From assembly GCF_008122505.1 (NCBI RefSeq), contig NZ_VSSB01000001.1:2712891-2776890 (forward strand): a stretch of DNA of 64,000 bases. Reading direction: 5' to 3'. Made by a program: the position numbers and the translations under genes. Shown one piece after another: positions 46,992-56,477 of the stretch (position 1 is the first letter of the stretch; each line of letters begins with the position of its first letter). The notes beneath the pieces are model-generated. The model had not been told where the DNA came from. It saw only the letters and a program-made list of their open reading frames with translations, and did no database searches. This DNA is from Agromyces mariniharenae. Its GTDB lineage: Bacteria > Actinomycetota > Actinomycetes > Actinomycetales > Microbacteriaceae.

Positions 46992-48416
46992 GTGACCGTG
47001 CGACTCTACGACTCGAAGGCCCAGGCCCTGCGTGACTTCGTGCCCCTCCGCGAGGGGCGCGTCGGCATGTACGTCTGCGGCCCCACCGTGCAGTCGAGCC
47101 CGCACATCGGGCACCTCCGCAGCGCGCTCGTCTACGACATCCTGCGTCGCTGGTTCTCGTACCGCGGCTACGACGTGATGTTCGTGCGCAACGTCACCGA
47201 CATCGACGACAAGATCCTCGCCGCGGCCGATGAAGAGGACTCGAAGTTCGAGGAGTGGTGGGCGCTGGCCTACCGCGTCGAACTCGAGTTCACGGCGGCG
47301 TACGCGTCGCTCGGCATCCTCGCGCCGACCTACGAGCCGCGCGCGACCGCGAGCGTGCAGCAGATGCAGGAGCTCATCGCCCGCCTCATCGAGAAGCGCC
47401 ACGCCTACGCCGCGCCCGACGGCTCGGGCGACGTGTACTTCGACACCTCGAGCTGGCCCGCCTACGGGGAGCTCACGCGGCAGTCGCGCGACCACATGGA
47501 GGCCGCGGCCGACGCGGACCCGCGCGGCAAGCGCGACCCACGCGACTTCGCGCTCTGGAAGGGGCGCAAGCCCGAGGAGCCCGCGTCGGCGGCATGGGAG
47601 TCGCCGTGGGGTCCGGGCCGCCCCGGCTGGCACATCGAGTGCTCGGCCATGGCCGCCCGCTACCTCGGCGAGGAGTTCGACCTGCACGGCGGTGGGCTCG
47701 ACCTGCGCTTCCCGCACCACGAGAACGAGCTCGCCCAGTCCACGGCCGACGGCCAGGCGTTCGCGCGCTACTGGGTGCACAACGGGCTCGTCAACGTCGG
47801 CGGGCAGAAGATGTCGAAGTCGCTCGGCAACTCCGTCTACGCGAGCGACCTCCTCGAGCTGGCGACGCCGCTGGCCGTGCGCTACCTGCTCGGCGCGGCG
47901 CACTACCGGTCGACGCTCGACTACCAGCCCTCGTCGCTCGCCGAGTCCGAGGCGGCGGTCGACCGCATCCGCTCGTTCCTCGTGCGGGTCGAGCGGCGCC
48001 TCGCCGGCACGCGCTTCGCGGGCGTCGGCAGCCCCGTCATCCCCGACGCGTTCGCCGCGGCCATGGACGACGACCTCTCCGTGCCGCAGGCGCTCGCCGT
48101 GCTCCACGACACCGTGCGTGCCGGCAACCAGGCGCTCGACGCCGAGGAGCTGCACGACGCGGCGAGCCTGCACGGCCAGGTCGTCGCGATGGTCGAGGTG
48201 CTCGGCATCGACCCGCGCGACCCGCACTGGGCGCCCGACGCGGGGCCCGCGGCATCCGCGCTCGACGCGCTCGTCACCCGCCTCATCGAGGACCGCCAGG
48301 CCGCACGCGCAGGGCGCGACTTCGCGGCGGCCGACCGCATCCGCGCGGAGCTCGCCGCGGCGGGCATCACCATCGAAGACAGCCAGACCGGAACGCATTG
48401 GAGCCTCGGATCATGA
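46992..48416 (+). CDS. cysS: Cysteinyl-tRNA synthetase
   Basis: A 474-residue class I synthetase. HIGH-type motif [11 protein letters not shown], zinc ligands including MYVCGPTV and GWHIECSAM, and the KMSKSLGNS loop are all present; the DALR-type C-terminus ends in the anticodon-binding region. GTG 46992 is leaderless with TAGGCT 6 bases upstream. The TGA overlaps the rlmB ATG. It is a true CysS, not the mycothiol ligase MshC, because it retains the C-terminal domain. Confidence 0.96.
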   Translation: MTVRLYDSKAQALRDFVPLREGRVGMYVCGPTVQSSPHIGHLRSALVYDILRRWFSYRGYDVMFVRNVTDIDDKILAAADEEDSKFEEWWALAYRVELEFTAAYASLGILAPTYEPRATASVQQMQELIARLIEKRHAYAAPDGSGDVYFDTSSWPAYGELTRQSRDHMEAAADADPRGKRDPRDFALWKGRKPEEPASAAWESPWGPGRPGWHIECSAMAARYLGEEFDLHGGGLDLRFPHHENELAQSTADGQAFARYWVHNGLVNVGGQKMSKSLGNSVYASDLLELATPLAVRYLLGAAHYRSTLDYQPSSLAESEAAVDRIRSFLVRVERRLAGTRFAGVGSPVIPDAFAAAMDDDLSVPQALAVLHDTVRAGNQALDAEELHDAASLHGQVVAMVEVLGIDPRDPHWAPDAGPAASALDALVTRLIEDRQAARAGRDFAAADRIRAELAAAGITIEDSQTGTHWSLGS

Positions 48417-49438
48417 AGGGCAGCAGCGGCAAGTCGCGCGCCGGAGCGGTGCGCAAGAGCAGGGGCAAGCAGGTCGGCTCCGGCGGCCAGGGACGGCAGG
48501 CGCTCGAGGGCAAGGGTCCGACCCCCAAGGCGGAGGACCGCGCCTGGCACCCGGCCGGCAAGCGCAAGGCCGCCGAGGAGCGGTATCGCGCGTCGGGCGG
48601 CAAGGGCAAGCCGGGCCAGAAGGTCGCCGGCCAGCGTGCCGGTGCTCCCCGAGGCGCCTCGGGCGCGTCGCGCCGGGCGAAGTCGGGCGACGAGTCCGAG
48701 ATCGTGACGGGCCGCAACTCGGTCGTCGAGGCGCTGCGCGCTCGCATCCCGGCGACCACGCTCTACGTTGCCGCTCGCGTCGAGATGGACGACCGCGTGA
48801 AGGAGGCGATGAAGATCGCCACCAACCGCAACATCCCGATCCTCGAGGTCATGCGGCCCGAGCTCGACCGGCTCGCGGGCGAGGGCGCGGTGCACCAGGG
48901 GCTCGCCCTCAAGGTGCCGCCCTACGAGTACGCCCACCCGATCGAGCTGCTCGACGAGGTGATCGCACGCGATGAGACGCCGCTGCTCGTGGCGCTCGAC
49001 GGCATCACCGATCCACGCAACCTCGGCGCGATCCTGCGGTCGACGGGGGCGTTCGGCGGGCAGGGCGTGATCGTGCCGCAGCGCCGCTCGGTGAGCGTCA
49101 ACGCCGCGGCGTGGAAGACCTCCGCGGGCGCCGCCGCCCGCGTGCCCGTGGCGATGGCCGCCAACCTCACGCAGACGCTGAAGTCGCTGAAGGAGCGCGG
49201 CGTCTTCGTGCTCGGCCTCGACGGCGACGGCGACGTGTCCCTGCCCGGGCTCACGTGGGCCGACCGTCCGATCGTCGTCGTGGTCGGCAGCGAGGGCAAG
49301 GGCCTCTCGCGGCTCGTCGCCGAGACGTGCGACGCGATCGTCTCGATCCCCATCGAGTCGTCGACCGAGTCGCTCAACGCGGGCATCGCGGCATCCGTCA
49401 CGCTCTACGAGATCTCGAAGCTGCGGGCGACGGAGTAA
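48413..49438 (+). CDS. rlmB: 23S rRNA 2'-O-methyltransferase RlmB-like
   Basis: A 341-residue SPOUT methyltransferase. A basic, disordered N-terminal extension of about 95 residues ([10 protein letters not shown]...) precedes the substrate-binding domain [15 protein letters not shown] and the trefoil-knot domain with [33 protein letters not shown] and [14 protein letters not shown]. It modifies G2251-type positions or a related rRNA/tRNA site. ATG 48413 overlaps the cysS stop, as in the conserved actinobacterial block. Confidence 0.93.
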   Translation: MKGSSGKSRAGAVRKSRGKQVGSGGQGRQALEGKGPTPKAEDRAWHPAGKRKAAEERYRASGGKGKPGQKVAGQRAGAPRGASGASRRAKSGDESEIVTGRNSVVEALRARIPATTLYVAARVEMDDRVKEAMKIATNRNIPILEVMRPELDRLAGEGAVHQGLALKVPPYEYAHPIELLDEVIARDETPLLVALDGITDPRNLGAILRSTGAFGGQGVIVPQRRSVSVNAAAWKTSAGAAARVPVAMAANLTQTLKSLKERGVFVLGLDGDGDVSLPGLTWADRPIVVVVGSEGKGLSRLVAETCDAIVSIPIESSTESLNAGIAASVTLYEISKLRATE

Positions 49439-49444
49439 CGGAGC

Positions 49445-49520
49445 GGCGCTGCCCCGCCCGCAGGGCGCTGCCTCGCCCGCCTGGCGCTGCCTCGCCCGCC
49501 CGGCGCTGCCTCGCCCGCCC
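49445..49520. repeat. 19-bp tandem repeat, four copies
   Basis: GGCGCTGCCTCGCCCGCCC-type units at 49445-49463, 49464-49482, 49483-49501 and 49502-49520, the first two with small changes, right after rlmB. No gene lies in it. It may form an RNA structure that ends the carD-rlmB transcript region, or be slippage-generated. Confidence 0.88.
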
Positions 49521-49572
49521 GCGGCTGTCAAGGCCTCGATCGGGCGCGCCCGCCCACGTAACGTCGCTCGGC

Positions 49573-50160
49573 ATGAGCGACCGCATGGACGAGATCCGGG
49601 ACGACCGAGCCGCAGACCGAGCCGAGGCCGAACGCACGCCGGCCGCGGTCACGCGAGCCGAGCTCGCGGATCCGCCGCCCGACTCCGAGGACGAGCGCGA
49701 GCTCATCACGAAACTCGTCACGGGTGCCGACACGGCGCTCCTCACGAGCCGTGGCGCCGACGGCACGCTGCACGCGCGACCGCTCGCGGTGCTGCAGAAG
49801 GACTTCGACGGCATCGTGCGGTTCCTCGTGCAGCATCCGAGTGAGAAGACGCTCGAGATCGAGGCGGATCCCGTCGTGAACGTCTCGTTCGCGTCGCGCC
49901 ACGGCTACCTGTCGATCGCCGGCCGGGCCTCGGTCGTGCGCGACGACGCCCTCGTCGACGAGCTGTGGAATCCCGCCGCGGAGGCGTGGTTCCCGCAGGG
50001 CAGGGACGACCCGCGCATCGCCGTCGTCGAGGTCGCCGGGGACGGCGCCGAGTACTGGGCGAAGACCGAGCCGGGCGTGTTCTCGCTCGTCAAGGCCGCC
50101 GCGGCGATCGTGACCCGTCGCCCGCCCGACATCGGCGAGAACCGCAGCGTCGCGCTCTGA
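49573..50160 (+). CDS. Pyridoxamine 5'-phosphate oxidase-family general stress protein
   Basis: A 195-residue split-barrel flavin-binding protein. After a charged N-terminus come ALLTSRGADGTLHARPLAV and PVVNVSFASRHGYLSIAGRASVV, as in general stress protein 26-like proteins. The C-terminus ARIAVVEV-type strand (DDPRIAVVEVAGDGAEYWAK) fits the same group. FMN or F420 binding is expected; substrate unknown. ATG 49573 lies 8 bases after TAACGT, a likely leaderless start. Confidence 0.85.
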   Translation: MSDRMDEIRDDRAADRAEAERTPAAVTRAELADPPPDSEDERELITKLVTGADTALLTSRGADGTLHARPLAVLQKDFDGIVRFLVQHPSEKTLEIEADPVVNVSFASRHGYLSIAGRASVVRDDALVDELWNPAAEAWFPQGRDDPRIAVVEVAGDGAEYWAKTEPGVFSLVKAAAAIVTRRPPDIGENRSVAL

Positions 50161-50177
50161 GGGAAGTCTGAGCCGGC

Positions 50178-51206
50178 TCACTCCCGCAACGCGGCCGCCA
50201 GCAGTCCCACGTTGGCCGGGTCGGGGTCGAGCTCGCCGCGCTCGATGCGGTGGCCCAGCTCGACGACCGCGCGGTTCACCGGGGTGGGCACCCCGAGCCG
50301 TGCGCCCTCGGTGACGACCGCGCCGTTGAGGTCGTCGACCTCGCTGCGTCGGCCCTTGCGCCAGTCCTGCAGCACGGTCGTCGTGGCGCCCGGCACGACG
50401 AACCGGTCGTAGAGCACGTCGAGCATGGTCTCGACGACCTGGTCGGGTCGGTCGAGGTCGGATGCCCCGAGCCCGAAGATCGGCAGGATGTCGCGTCCGC
50501 CCGCCCGTCCGACGTCGAGCGCCTCCTGCCCGGCGCGGAGCATGAGGTCGCGCAGGCCGGGCACGGCGATCGCATCGAGCATCGGCAGCCCGAGGCTCGC
50601 CGTCGTGACGAGGGTGGTGGCGTTGCTCACGAGCTTCATCCACTTCGCGGCGGCGATGTCGTCGAGGCGTTCGACCGTGCCCGAGTGCGCGAGCAGTGCG
50701 GCGACCGCACCGCCGGCCGGGCGGGCGTCGACCGCGAACCAGGAGCGCGCGGGCGGCGTGTGCCGGTGCACGGTGCCCGGCTCGGTCATGGTCGCCGACA
50801 CCTCGATGACGGTGCCCACGGCCCGGTCGGGCCCGACCACCCGCGCGACGGCCTCGGTCGTCATGCCGTTCTGCACCGCGGCGACGACGCCGCCGTCGGC
50901 GAGCACCGGCCGGATGAGCTGCGTCGCCCATTCCGAGTCGTACGCCTTCATCACGAGCAGCACGACGTCGAACGGATGCCGCAGCGTCGCGACCTCGCAC
51001 AGGTGCACGACCCGCGGCCGCACCTCGAGGTCGCCGTCGGCCATGCGGATCACGAGTCCCCGCTCGCGCATCGCCTCGACGTGCGCCGGCCACTGCTCGA
51101 CCAACGTCACGTCGACGCCGGCCGCGGTGAGGTCGGCGCCGATCGAGGCGCCGTTCGCGCCCGCGCCGAGCACCGCGACGCGCAGGTCGGTCCCACCATC
51201 GGTCAT
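50178..51206 (-). CDS. Ketopantoate reductase-like (ApbA/PanE family) oxidoreductase
   Basis: A 342-residue protein. The NADP-binding motif LGAGANGASIGADL is at about 14-27, and the C-terminal ApbA domain contains the catalytic lysine in AAAKWMKLVSNATT. Length exceeds PanE of E. coli (303) and matches catabolic 2-dehydropantoate-reductase-like proteins. ATG 51206 has GAAGGAG 7 bases upstream; an earlier ATG at 51236 has none. It opens an accessory catabolic region, so a hydroxy-acid substrate other than ketopantoate is plausible. Confidence 0.82.
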   Translation of the reverse strand: MTDGGTDLRVAVLGAGANGASIGADLTAAGVDVTLVEQWPAHVEAMRERGLVIRMADGDLEVRPRVVHLCEVATLRHPFDVVLLVMKAYDSEWATQLIRPVLADGGVVAAVQNGMTTEAVARVVGPDRAVGTVIEVSATMTEPGTVHRHTPPARSWFAVDARPAGGAVAALLAHSGTVERLDDIAAAKWMKLVSNATTLVTTASLGLPMLDAIAVPGLRDLMLRAGQEALDVGRAGGRDILPIFGLGASDLDRPDQVVETMLDVLYDRFVVPGATTTVLQDWRKGRRSEVDDLNGAVVTEGARLGVPTPVNRAVVELGHRIERGELDPDPANVGLLAAALRE

Positions 51207-51352
51207 GCCGTCTCCTTCGATCGGCCCGGGAATCACGCGTACACGCCGGGGCTACAGTCACATTGAACACCCGGGCAAGAAACGGTTGCAAACGGCCCAT
51301 GAACGGGGGCAGAGTGTTGATTGCAGCTGAACATTCTCGAAGAGGAGAAGTG

Positions 51353-52840
51353 ATGAGCGCAGCCGATGCGGCCTCCGCCCGAGCCCCCCGTCCCGACGAG
51401 TTCACCGCGGATCGACCGTTCGTCTTCCGCAATGCGACCGTCATCACCGTCGACTCGCCCGGCGTCATCGAGGGCGGCGACGTCCTCGTGCGCGGCGACG
51501 CGATCGAGGCCGTCGGCCCGTCGCTCGAGGTGCCGGAGGGCACGCTCGAGATCGACGCGTCGGGCGGCATCCTGACCCCCGGCTTCGTCGACTCGCACCG
51601 CCACATGTGGCAGACCGCGCTGCGCGGCTACGGCGGCGATTGGGCCCTCAGCCAGTACTTCGTCTTCTACTACCTGCAGTGGGGCGAGGTGTTCCGCCCC
51701 GAGGACGTGTACGCCGGCAACCTGCTGAGCGCGCTCGAGTCGGTCGACACGGGCGTGACCACGACGCTCGACTGGTCGCACGGCCTGCGCAACCCCGACT
51801 ACGGCGAGGCCGCCCTCGCCGCGCTGCGCGAGATCCCGGGCCGGTTCGTCCTGGCCTACGGCAACTACCTGGCCGGGCCGTGGGAGTGGTCGAACACCCC
51901 GGAGTTCCGGAAGTTCGTGTCCGACAACTTCTCGTCGCCCGACGACATGATGCGCCTGCAGCTCGCGTTCGACGTGCCGGGCTCCGCCGAGTTCCCCGAG
52001 CGCGCCGCGTTCGAGGCCGCGCGGGAGCTCGGACTCCGGGTCACCACGCACGCCGGCGTCTGGGGCGCCACGACCGACACCGCGATCACGCAGATGTACG
52101 ACGCGGGCTTCATGACGCCCGAGATCACGTACGTGCACGCGGCATCCCTCAACGAGCAGAGCTACCAGAAGATCGCCGCGACCGGGGGCACCATCTCGGT
52201 GGCGACCGAGTCGGAGCAGAGCGCGGGGCAGGGCTACCCGTCGAGCTGGGTGGCGCGCCGCTACGGCATCCCGACCTCGATCTCGATGGACACGAGCGTC
52301 TGGTGGAGCGCCGACTTCTTCTCGGCGATGCGGGCGACGCTGAGCGCCGACCGCTCGCGCGACCACCTCGAGGCGCACGCGGTGAACGAGACGATCGTCG
52401 CCAATCGCCTGCGCGCGGAGGACGTCGTGCGCATGGCGACCATGGGCGGCGCGAAGGCGCTCGGCATGGAGGACGTCATCGGGTCGATCACGCCCGGGAA
52501 GAAAGCCGACCTGCTGCTCATCAAGAACGACGACTCCCCGGCGATGACGCCGATCCTGCACCCCTATGCGCACGTCGTGTACCAGGCGGGCACGGCCGAC
52601 GTGCACACCGTGGTCGTGAACGGACGCGTCGTGAAGTACGCGGGCAAGCGCATCGGGCTGGAGCTGGCGCCGATCGCCGACAAGGTCGCGGCATCGGTCG
52701 AGTACGTGCGCTCGAAGCTCGGCGACCAGGCCTGGGACGAGGGCATGCACCCCGAGCTGCCGCCGGCCGAGCAGATCGAGAACCCCTACACCTACACCGA
52801 GGGCGACGCCCACGTGACGGCGGCGACGGGAGACCGATGA
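51353..52840 (+). CDS. Amidohydrolase of the TRZ/ATZ (cytosine-deaminase-like) family
   Basis: A 495-residue metal-dependent hydrolase. The N-terminal beta-sandwich includes FRNATVITVDSPGVIEGGDVLV; the TIM barrel has metal ligands in GFVDSHRHMWQTALRG, TTHAGVWG and the Asp in SISMDTSVWWS; the C-terminal sandwich has GKKADLLLI. Relatives deaminate or dechlorinate N-heterocycles. AGAGGAG precedes ATG 51353. The next gene overlaps its stop. It probably catalyses the first hydrolytic step of the catabolic island; substrate unknown. Confidence 0.88.
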   Translation: MSAADAASARAPRPDEFTADRPFVFRNATVITVDSPGVIEGGDVLVRGDAIEAVGPSLEVPEGTLEIDASGGILTPGFVDSHRHMWQTALRGYGGDWALSQYFVFYYLQWGEVFRPEDVYAGNLLSALESVDTGVTTTLDWSHGLRNPDYGEAALAALREIPGRFVLAYGNYLAGPWEWSNTPEFRKFVSDNFSSPDDMMRLQLAFDVPGSAEFPERAAFEAARELGLRVTTHAGVWGATTDTAITQMYDAGFMTPEITYVHAASLNEQSYQKIAATGGTISVATESEQSAGQGYPSSWVARRYGIPTSISMDTSVWWSADFFSAMRATLSADRSRDHLEAHAVNETIVANRLRAEDVVRMATMGGAKALGMEDVIGSITPGKKADLLLIKNDDSPAMTPILHPYAHVVYQAGTADVHTVVVNGRVVKYAGKRIGLELAPIADKVAASVEYVRSKLGDQAWDEGMHPELPPAEQIENPYTYTEGDAHVTAATGDR

Positions 52841-53148
52841 TCCTGCATCTCGCCGCGTTCACCTGGAAGGACGACGTCACCGCCGACGACATCGCCGAGC
52901 TCACCTCGCAGCTGCGCGACATGGCCGCGCAGATCCCCGAGCTGCAGTCGTACCACTGCGGGCCCAACCTGCGGGTGCGGCCGAGCCCGGCCGACTACGG
53001 CGTCGCCGCGATGGTGGAGGACGCGCGGGCGCTCGAGGCCTACCTCGACGCGCCGGCGCACGCCGCCGTCTACGAACGCCTGCTCGGCCGCATGATCGCC
53101 GACCGCGTGGCGGTGCAGCTCGAGCTGGGTGCGGACGCCGGCCCGTGA
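52837..53148 (+). CDS. Dabb (dimeric alpha-beta barrel) stress-responsive protein
   Basis: A 103-residue ferredoxin-like barrel protein, MILHLAAFTWKDDVTADDIA with QIPELQSYHCGPNL and a C-terminal helix pair. Dabb proteins often act as small cofactor-free enzymes or stabilisers in catabolic clusters. The ATG overlaps the amidohydrolase stop and the TGA overlaps the dehydrogenase GTG, so it is tightly coupled to both. Confidence 0.88.
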   Translation: MILHLAAFTWKDDVTADDIAELTSQLRDMAAQIPELQSYHCGPNLRVRPSPADYGVAAMVEDARALEAYLDAPAHAAVYERLLGRMIADRVAVQLELGADAGP

Positions 53149-54209
53149 CCGGGACCATGCGTGCGGCGGTCCTCCACGCGGCGGGCGACCTGCGCATGGA
53201 GGACCGGGAGGTGCCCAGCCCCGGGCCCGGCGAGGTGCTCGTGCGCGTGGCGGTCTGCGGCGTGTGCGGCACCGACGCGACCGAGTACGACCGCGGGCCG
53301 GTGCTCACGGTGCCGCCGGTCGTGCTCGGGCACGAGTTCGCGGGCGTCGTCGAGGCGGTCGGCGAGGGCGTCGACGGGCTCGCGCCGGGCGCGGTCGTCG
53401 TCTGCGGCGCGGGCGTCAGCTGCGGCACCTGCAAGCGCTGCCGTGAGGGTCGCACGAACCTCTGCCGGGAGTACCGCACGCTCGGCCTGCAGCTCGACGG
53501 CGGGCTCGCGGGCTACGTCGTGGCGCCAGCCGGCATCCTCCTCGACGTCTCGGGCTCGGGACTGTCGCTCGACACGCTCGGCCTCGTGCAGCCCATGGCC
53601 ATCGCGGTGCACGTCGTGTCGCGCAGCGGCCTGCATGCGGGTCAGGACGCCGTGGTCGTCGGGGTCGGCGGCATCGGCTCGTTCATCACGTTCGCGGCCG
53701 CGGCATCCGGTGCCCGCGTCGTCGCGGTCGACCGCAGCCCCGCCCGGCTGGAGCTCGCGCGGTCGCTCGGCGCGTCCGACGCGGTGCTCGCCGACGAGCC
53801 GCTGCCCGACCGGCTCCGGCGGCTCGGCGTGGAGCCCGACGTGCTCTTCGAGGTCAGCGGTTCGCCCGACGGGCTCGAGGCCGTGTTCGCCGCGGCGGTG
53901 CCCGGCTCGGTCATCGTGCCCGTCGGCGTGCAGAAGACCGAGGTCGCCGCGCCGTTCGGATCGTGGACCCTGCGCGAGCTCGCCGTCGTGGGCAGCGTCG
54001 CCCACGTGTTCGCGACCGACGTGCCCGAGGCGGTGCGGCTGCTCGGCACCCGACCCGATTGGTCGGACCTCGCCGCGGAGGTGCTCCCGCTCGACGGACT
54101 CGTCGACGATGCGCTCGCCCCGCTGCTGCGCGGCGGCGCCCGCCAGATCAAGACGCTCATCGACCCGTGGATCGCCGCCCCCCGGCCGGCCGTGCACACC
54201 CGGTCGTGA
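53145..54209 (+). CDS. Zinc-dependent medium-chain alcohol dehydrogenase
   Basis: A 354-residue MDR enzyme. Catalytic-zinc ligands appear in VCGVCGTDATEYD and GHEFAGVVEAVGEGV; the structural zinc site is CGTCKRCREGRTNLC; the Rossmann motif is VVGVGGIGSFITFAA. It resembles butanediol or threonine dehydrogenases. GTG 53145 overlaps the Dabb stop. Oxidation of an alcohol released by the upstream amidohydrolase is a reasonable inference. Confidence 0.88.
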   Translation: MTGTMRAAVLHAAGDLRMEDREVPSPGPGEVLVRVAVCGVCGTDATEYDRGPVLTVPPVVLGHEFAGVVEAVGEGVDGLAPGAVVVCGAGVSCGTCKRCREGRTNLCREYRTLGLQLDGGLAGYVVAPAGILLDVSGSGLSLDTLGLVQPMAIAVHVVSRSGLHAGQDAVVVGVGGIGSFITFAAAASGARVVAVDRSPARLELARSLGASDAVLADEPLPDRLRRLGVEPDVLFEVSGSPDGLEAVFAAAVPGSVIVPVGVQKTEVAAPFGSWTLRELAVVGSVAHVFATDVPEAVRLLGTRPDWSDLAAEVLPLDGLVDDALAPLLRGGARQIKTLIDPWIAAPRPAVHTRS

Positions 54210-54249
54210 GGGGGACGTGATGGAGCAGGTCGTGCGCCGGCATCCCGCG

Positions 54250-54924
54250 TCAGCGGGACAGGCCGTCCATCGCCCGCAGCACGTCGACCGCCGAGGTCAG
54301 CGGGGCCGCGGCGTCGAACTCGGGTGCGTCGGGCGCGTCGGGGAGCGTGCGGTGCTGCTCGCGGCGCCCCACGATGAACCAGATGCCCCTCGCAGGCGAC
54401 GTTCCCCGGTTCGAGTAGAGGTGCGGTCGCACCGAGTCGAAGTGCAGGGAGTCGCCCGGCCCGAGCACGAAGGTGTCGAAGTCGAGCTGCAGGGTGAGCT
54501 CGCCCTCGAGGATGTAGGCGTACTCCACGCCCGCGTGGCGCATGAGCCGGCCCTCGACGGAGCTCGACGCGCCCGGGTCGTAGGTGACGAGCAGGGCGTC
54601 GTTGCTGCCGTCGCCAACTGCGAGGCGCTCCCAGCGCACGCCGTTCTCCATCTCGAGTACGGGGTTGTCGGCCCCGCGCTGCACGGGGCTCGGCTGCGCG
54701 GCGCCGCGCGGGGCGACCGGTCCGACGCCGAGCAGTTCGTCGAGCGAGACGCCCAGCAGGCTCACGATCGCGTAGAGGGTCGACACCGACGGCTGCGTCT
54801 TGCCCGTCTCGACCTGGGAGATGAGGCTCGGCGAGACGCCGAGCGCCTTCGCGAGCCCGCGCAGGCTGAGGCCCTGGCGGAGGCGAGCGTCGCGCAGCCG
54901 CTCGCCGATGTCCTCCGCGGCCAT
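54250..54924 (-). CDS. XRE-cupin transcriptional regulator
   Basis: A 224-residue regulator with an N-terminal helix-turn-helix (about 6-60, LRDARLRQGLSLRGLAKALGVSPSLISQVETGKTQPSVSTLYAI, quoted here in parts as RQGLSLRGLAKALG and SPSLISQVETGKTQPS) and a C-terminal cupin sensor (about 105-190) with HAGVEYAYILEGELTLQ and LGPGDSLHFDSVRPH. ATG 54924 has GGAG upstream. It faces the M24 gene across tandem 14-base repeats and probably controls the catabolic genes in response to a small ligand. Confidence 0.9.
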   Translation of the reverse strand: MAAEDIGERLRDARLRQGLSLRGLAKALGVSPSLISQVETGKTQPSVSTLYAIVSLLGVSLDELLGVGPVAPRGAAQPSPVQRGADNPVLEMENGVRWERLAVGDGSNDALLVTYDPGASSSVEGRLMRHAGVEYAYILEGELTLQLDFDTFVLGPGDSLHFDSVRPHLYSNRGTSPARGIWFIVGRREQHRTLPDAPDAPEFDAAAPLTSAVDVLRAMDGLSR

Positions 54925-54969
54925 GCCGACTCCGATCCCTCGCACTGCTGGTGGTGGCGAGGATACACC

Positions 54970-55003
54970 GCAAATCGTTCAGCGAAGCTGCACAACGTTC
55001 GGC
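54970..55003. promoter_or_regulatory. Tandem 14-bp repeats, putative XRE-cupin operator
   Basis: GCAAATCGTTCAGC (54970-54983) and GCACAACGTTCGGC (54990-55003) agree at 11 of 14 positions and are 20 bases apart, between the divergent regulator and M24 genes. Confidence 0.5.
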
Positions 55004-55043
55004 AACGACACACGGATGCCGCAACCACGAGAGGAGGGCGACC

Positions 55044-56426
55044 ATGAAGGACACCGGCACGACGGGGATGAACGCCGTCGACTGGGAGGCTCGCGTCGAC
55101 ATGGACCGGTTGCGCTGGGATCGGCTCGGCCGGCTGAAGGCCGAGCTCGAGCGCTCCGACCTCGGCGCACTGCTCGCGTTCGACTTCTCGAACATCCGCT
55201 ACATGACCTCGACCCACATCGGCACATGGGCGATGGACAAGCTCATCCGCTTCAGCCTGCTCACGCGGCAGTCCGATCCGATCTCGTGGGACTTCGGGTC
55301 GGCGGCCCGCCACCACGCGCTGTACAACCCGTGGCTCGACGTCACGACCGCCGAGCTCGACGCCGATCCGAACGCCCCCCATGAGGGCGCCCGGCGGCCG
55401 AGGCTCGAGCGCGGCGCCCGCGCGGGCATCTCGACGCTGCGCGGTGCGTTCACCCCCGACGCCGGCATCGCCGAGGAGCTGGCGCGGAAGATCACGCGCG
55501 AGCTCGAGAAGTTCGGCGTCGCCGACCAGCCGCTCGGCGTCGACGTCATCGAACTGCCGGTGCTGTTCGCGCTGCAGCAGCAGGGCATCGAGGTCGTCGA
55601 CGGGCAGCAGGTGTTCATGGAGGCCCGGCGCATCAAGACCTCCGATGAGATCCGGCTGCTCACGCAGGCGTGCTCGATGGTGGATGCCGCGTACGAGGAC
55701 CTCTACCGCTTCCTCCGCCCCGGCGTGCGCGAGAACGAGGCCGTCGGGCTCGTCGCCAAGACGCTGTACGACCTCGGCTCGGAGTACGTCGAGGGCGTGA
55801 ACGCCATCTCAGGGGAGCGGTGCTCGCCGCACCCGCACGTGTTCTCCGACCGGCTGATCCGGCCCGGCGACCCGGCCTTCTTCGACATCCTGCACAGCTA
55901 CAACGGCTACCGCACGTGCTACTACCGCACGTTCGCGGTCGGCTCCGCGAGCTCGGCGCAGCGCGACGCGTACACGCGAGCCCGTGAGTACATGGACCGT
56001 GCGATCGCCCTCGTGCGGCCGGGCGCGACGACGGCCGACATCGTCGAGGTGTGGCCCGAGGCGCAGGAGTTCGGCTTCGCCGACGAGGAGGCCGCCTTCG
56101 CGCTGCAGTACGGCCACGGCGTCGGGCTCTCGATCTGGGAGAAGCCGATCTTCTCCCGGCTCGTGTCGCTCGACCACCCCGAGGTGATCGAGGAGGGCAT
56201 GGTCTTCGCGCTCGAGACGTACTGGCCGGCATCCGACGGCTGGGGCGCCGCGCGCATCGAGGAGGAGGTCGTCGTGACCGCCGACGGCTGCGAGGTGATC
56301 ACGAAGTTCCCGGCCGAGGAGCTGCTCGTGGCCGGACGCCGGTACTACACCGTCGACGGCCCGCTCGACCTGCGGCGCGACAGCCAGTCGCACCTGAACA
56401 CCACGTGGGGACGCGGCGAGGCGTGA
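55044..56426 (+). CDS. M24 (pita-bread) family protein with altered metal site
   Basis: A 460-residue creatinase/aminopeptidase-P-fold protein. The N-terminal creatinase-like domain (about 25-195) precedes the pita-bread domain. The five metal ligands of M24 enzymes align to Asp281, Cys292, His358, Glu391 and Glu406; position 292, in NGYRTCYYRTF, should be Asp. Thus it may bind one metal or none, as creatinase does. It has distant resemblance to DMSP lyase DddP, which keeps the Asp. GAGGAGG precedes ATG 55044. In this cluster a C-N hydrolase or lyase role is more likely than a peptidase. Confidence 0.82.
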   Translation: MKDTGTTGMNAVDWEARVDMDRLRWDRLGRLKAELERSDLGALLAFDFSNIRYMTSTHIGTWAMDKLIRFSLLTRQSDPISWDFGSAARHHALYNPWLDVTTAELDADPNAPHEGARRPRLERGARAGISTLRGAFTPDAGIAEELARKITRELEKFGVADQPLGVDVIELPVLFALQQQGIEVVDGQQVFMEARRIKTSDEIRLLTQACSMVDAAYEDLYRFLRPGVRENEAVGLVAKTLYDLGSEYVEGVNAISGERCSPHPHVFSDRLIRPGDPAFFDILHSYNGYRTCYYRTFAVGSASSAQRDAYTRAREYMDRAIALVRPGATTADIVEVWPEAQEFGFADEEAAFALQYGHGVGLSIWEKPIFSRLVSLDHPEVIEEGMVFALETYWPASDGWGAARIEEEVVVTADGCEVITKFPAEELLVAGRRYYTVDGPLDLRRDSQSHLNTTWGRGEA

Positions 56427-56477
56427 ACGCGCCGGCGCGCGGCATCCGATGACATCGACGAACGGAGGACGGACGAG

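Noticed and set aside
46992..48416. Mycothiol ligase MshC instead of CysS
   Set aside because: MshC is shorter and lacks the C-terminal anticodon domain, which is present here; the ispDF-cysS-rlmB order also fits CysS.
55044..56426. DMSP lyase DddP
   Set aside because: Only local resemblance; the key Asp of the metal site is replaced by Cys and there are no other DMSP genes.
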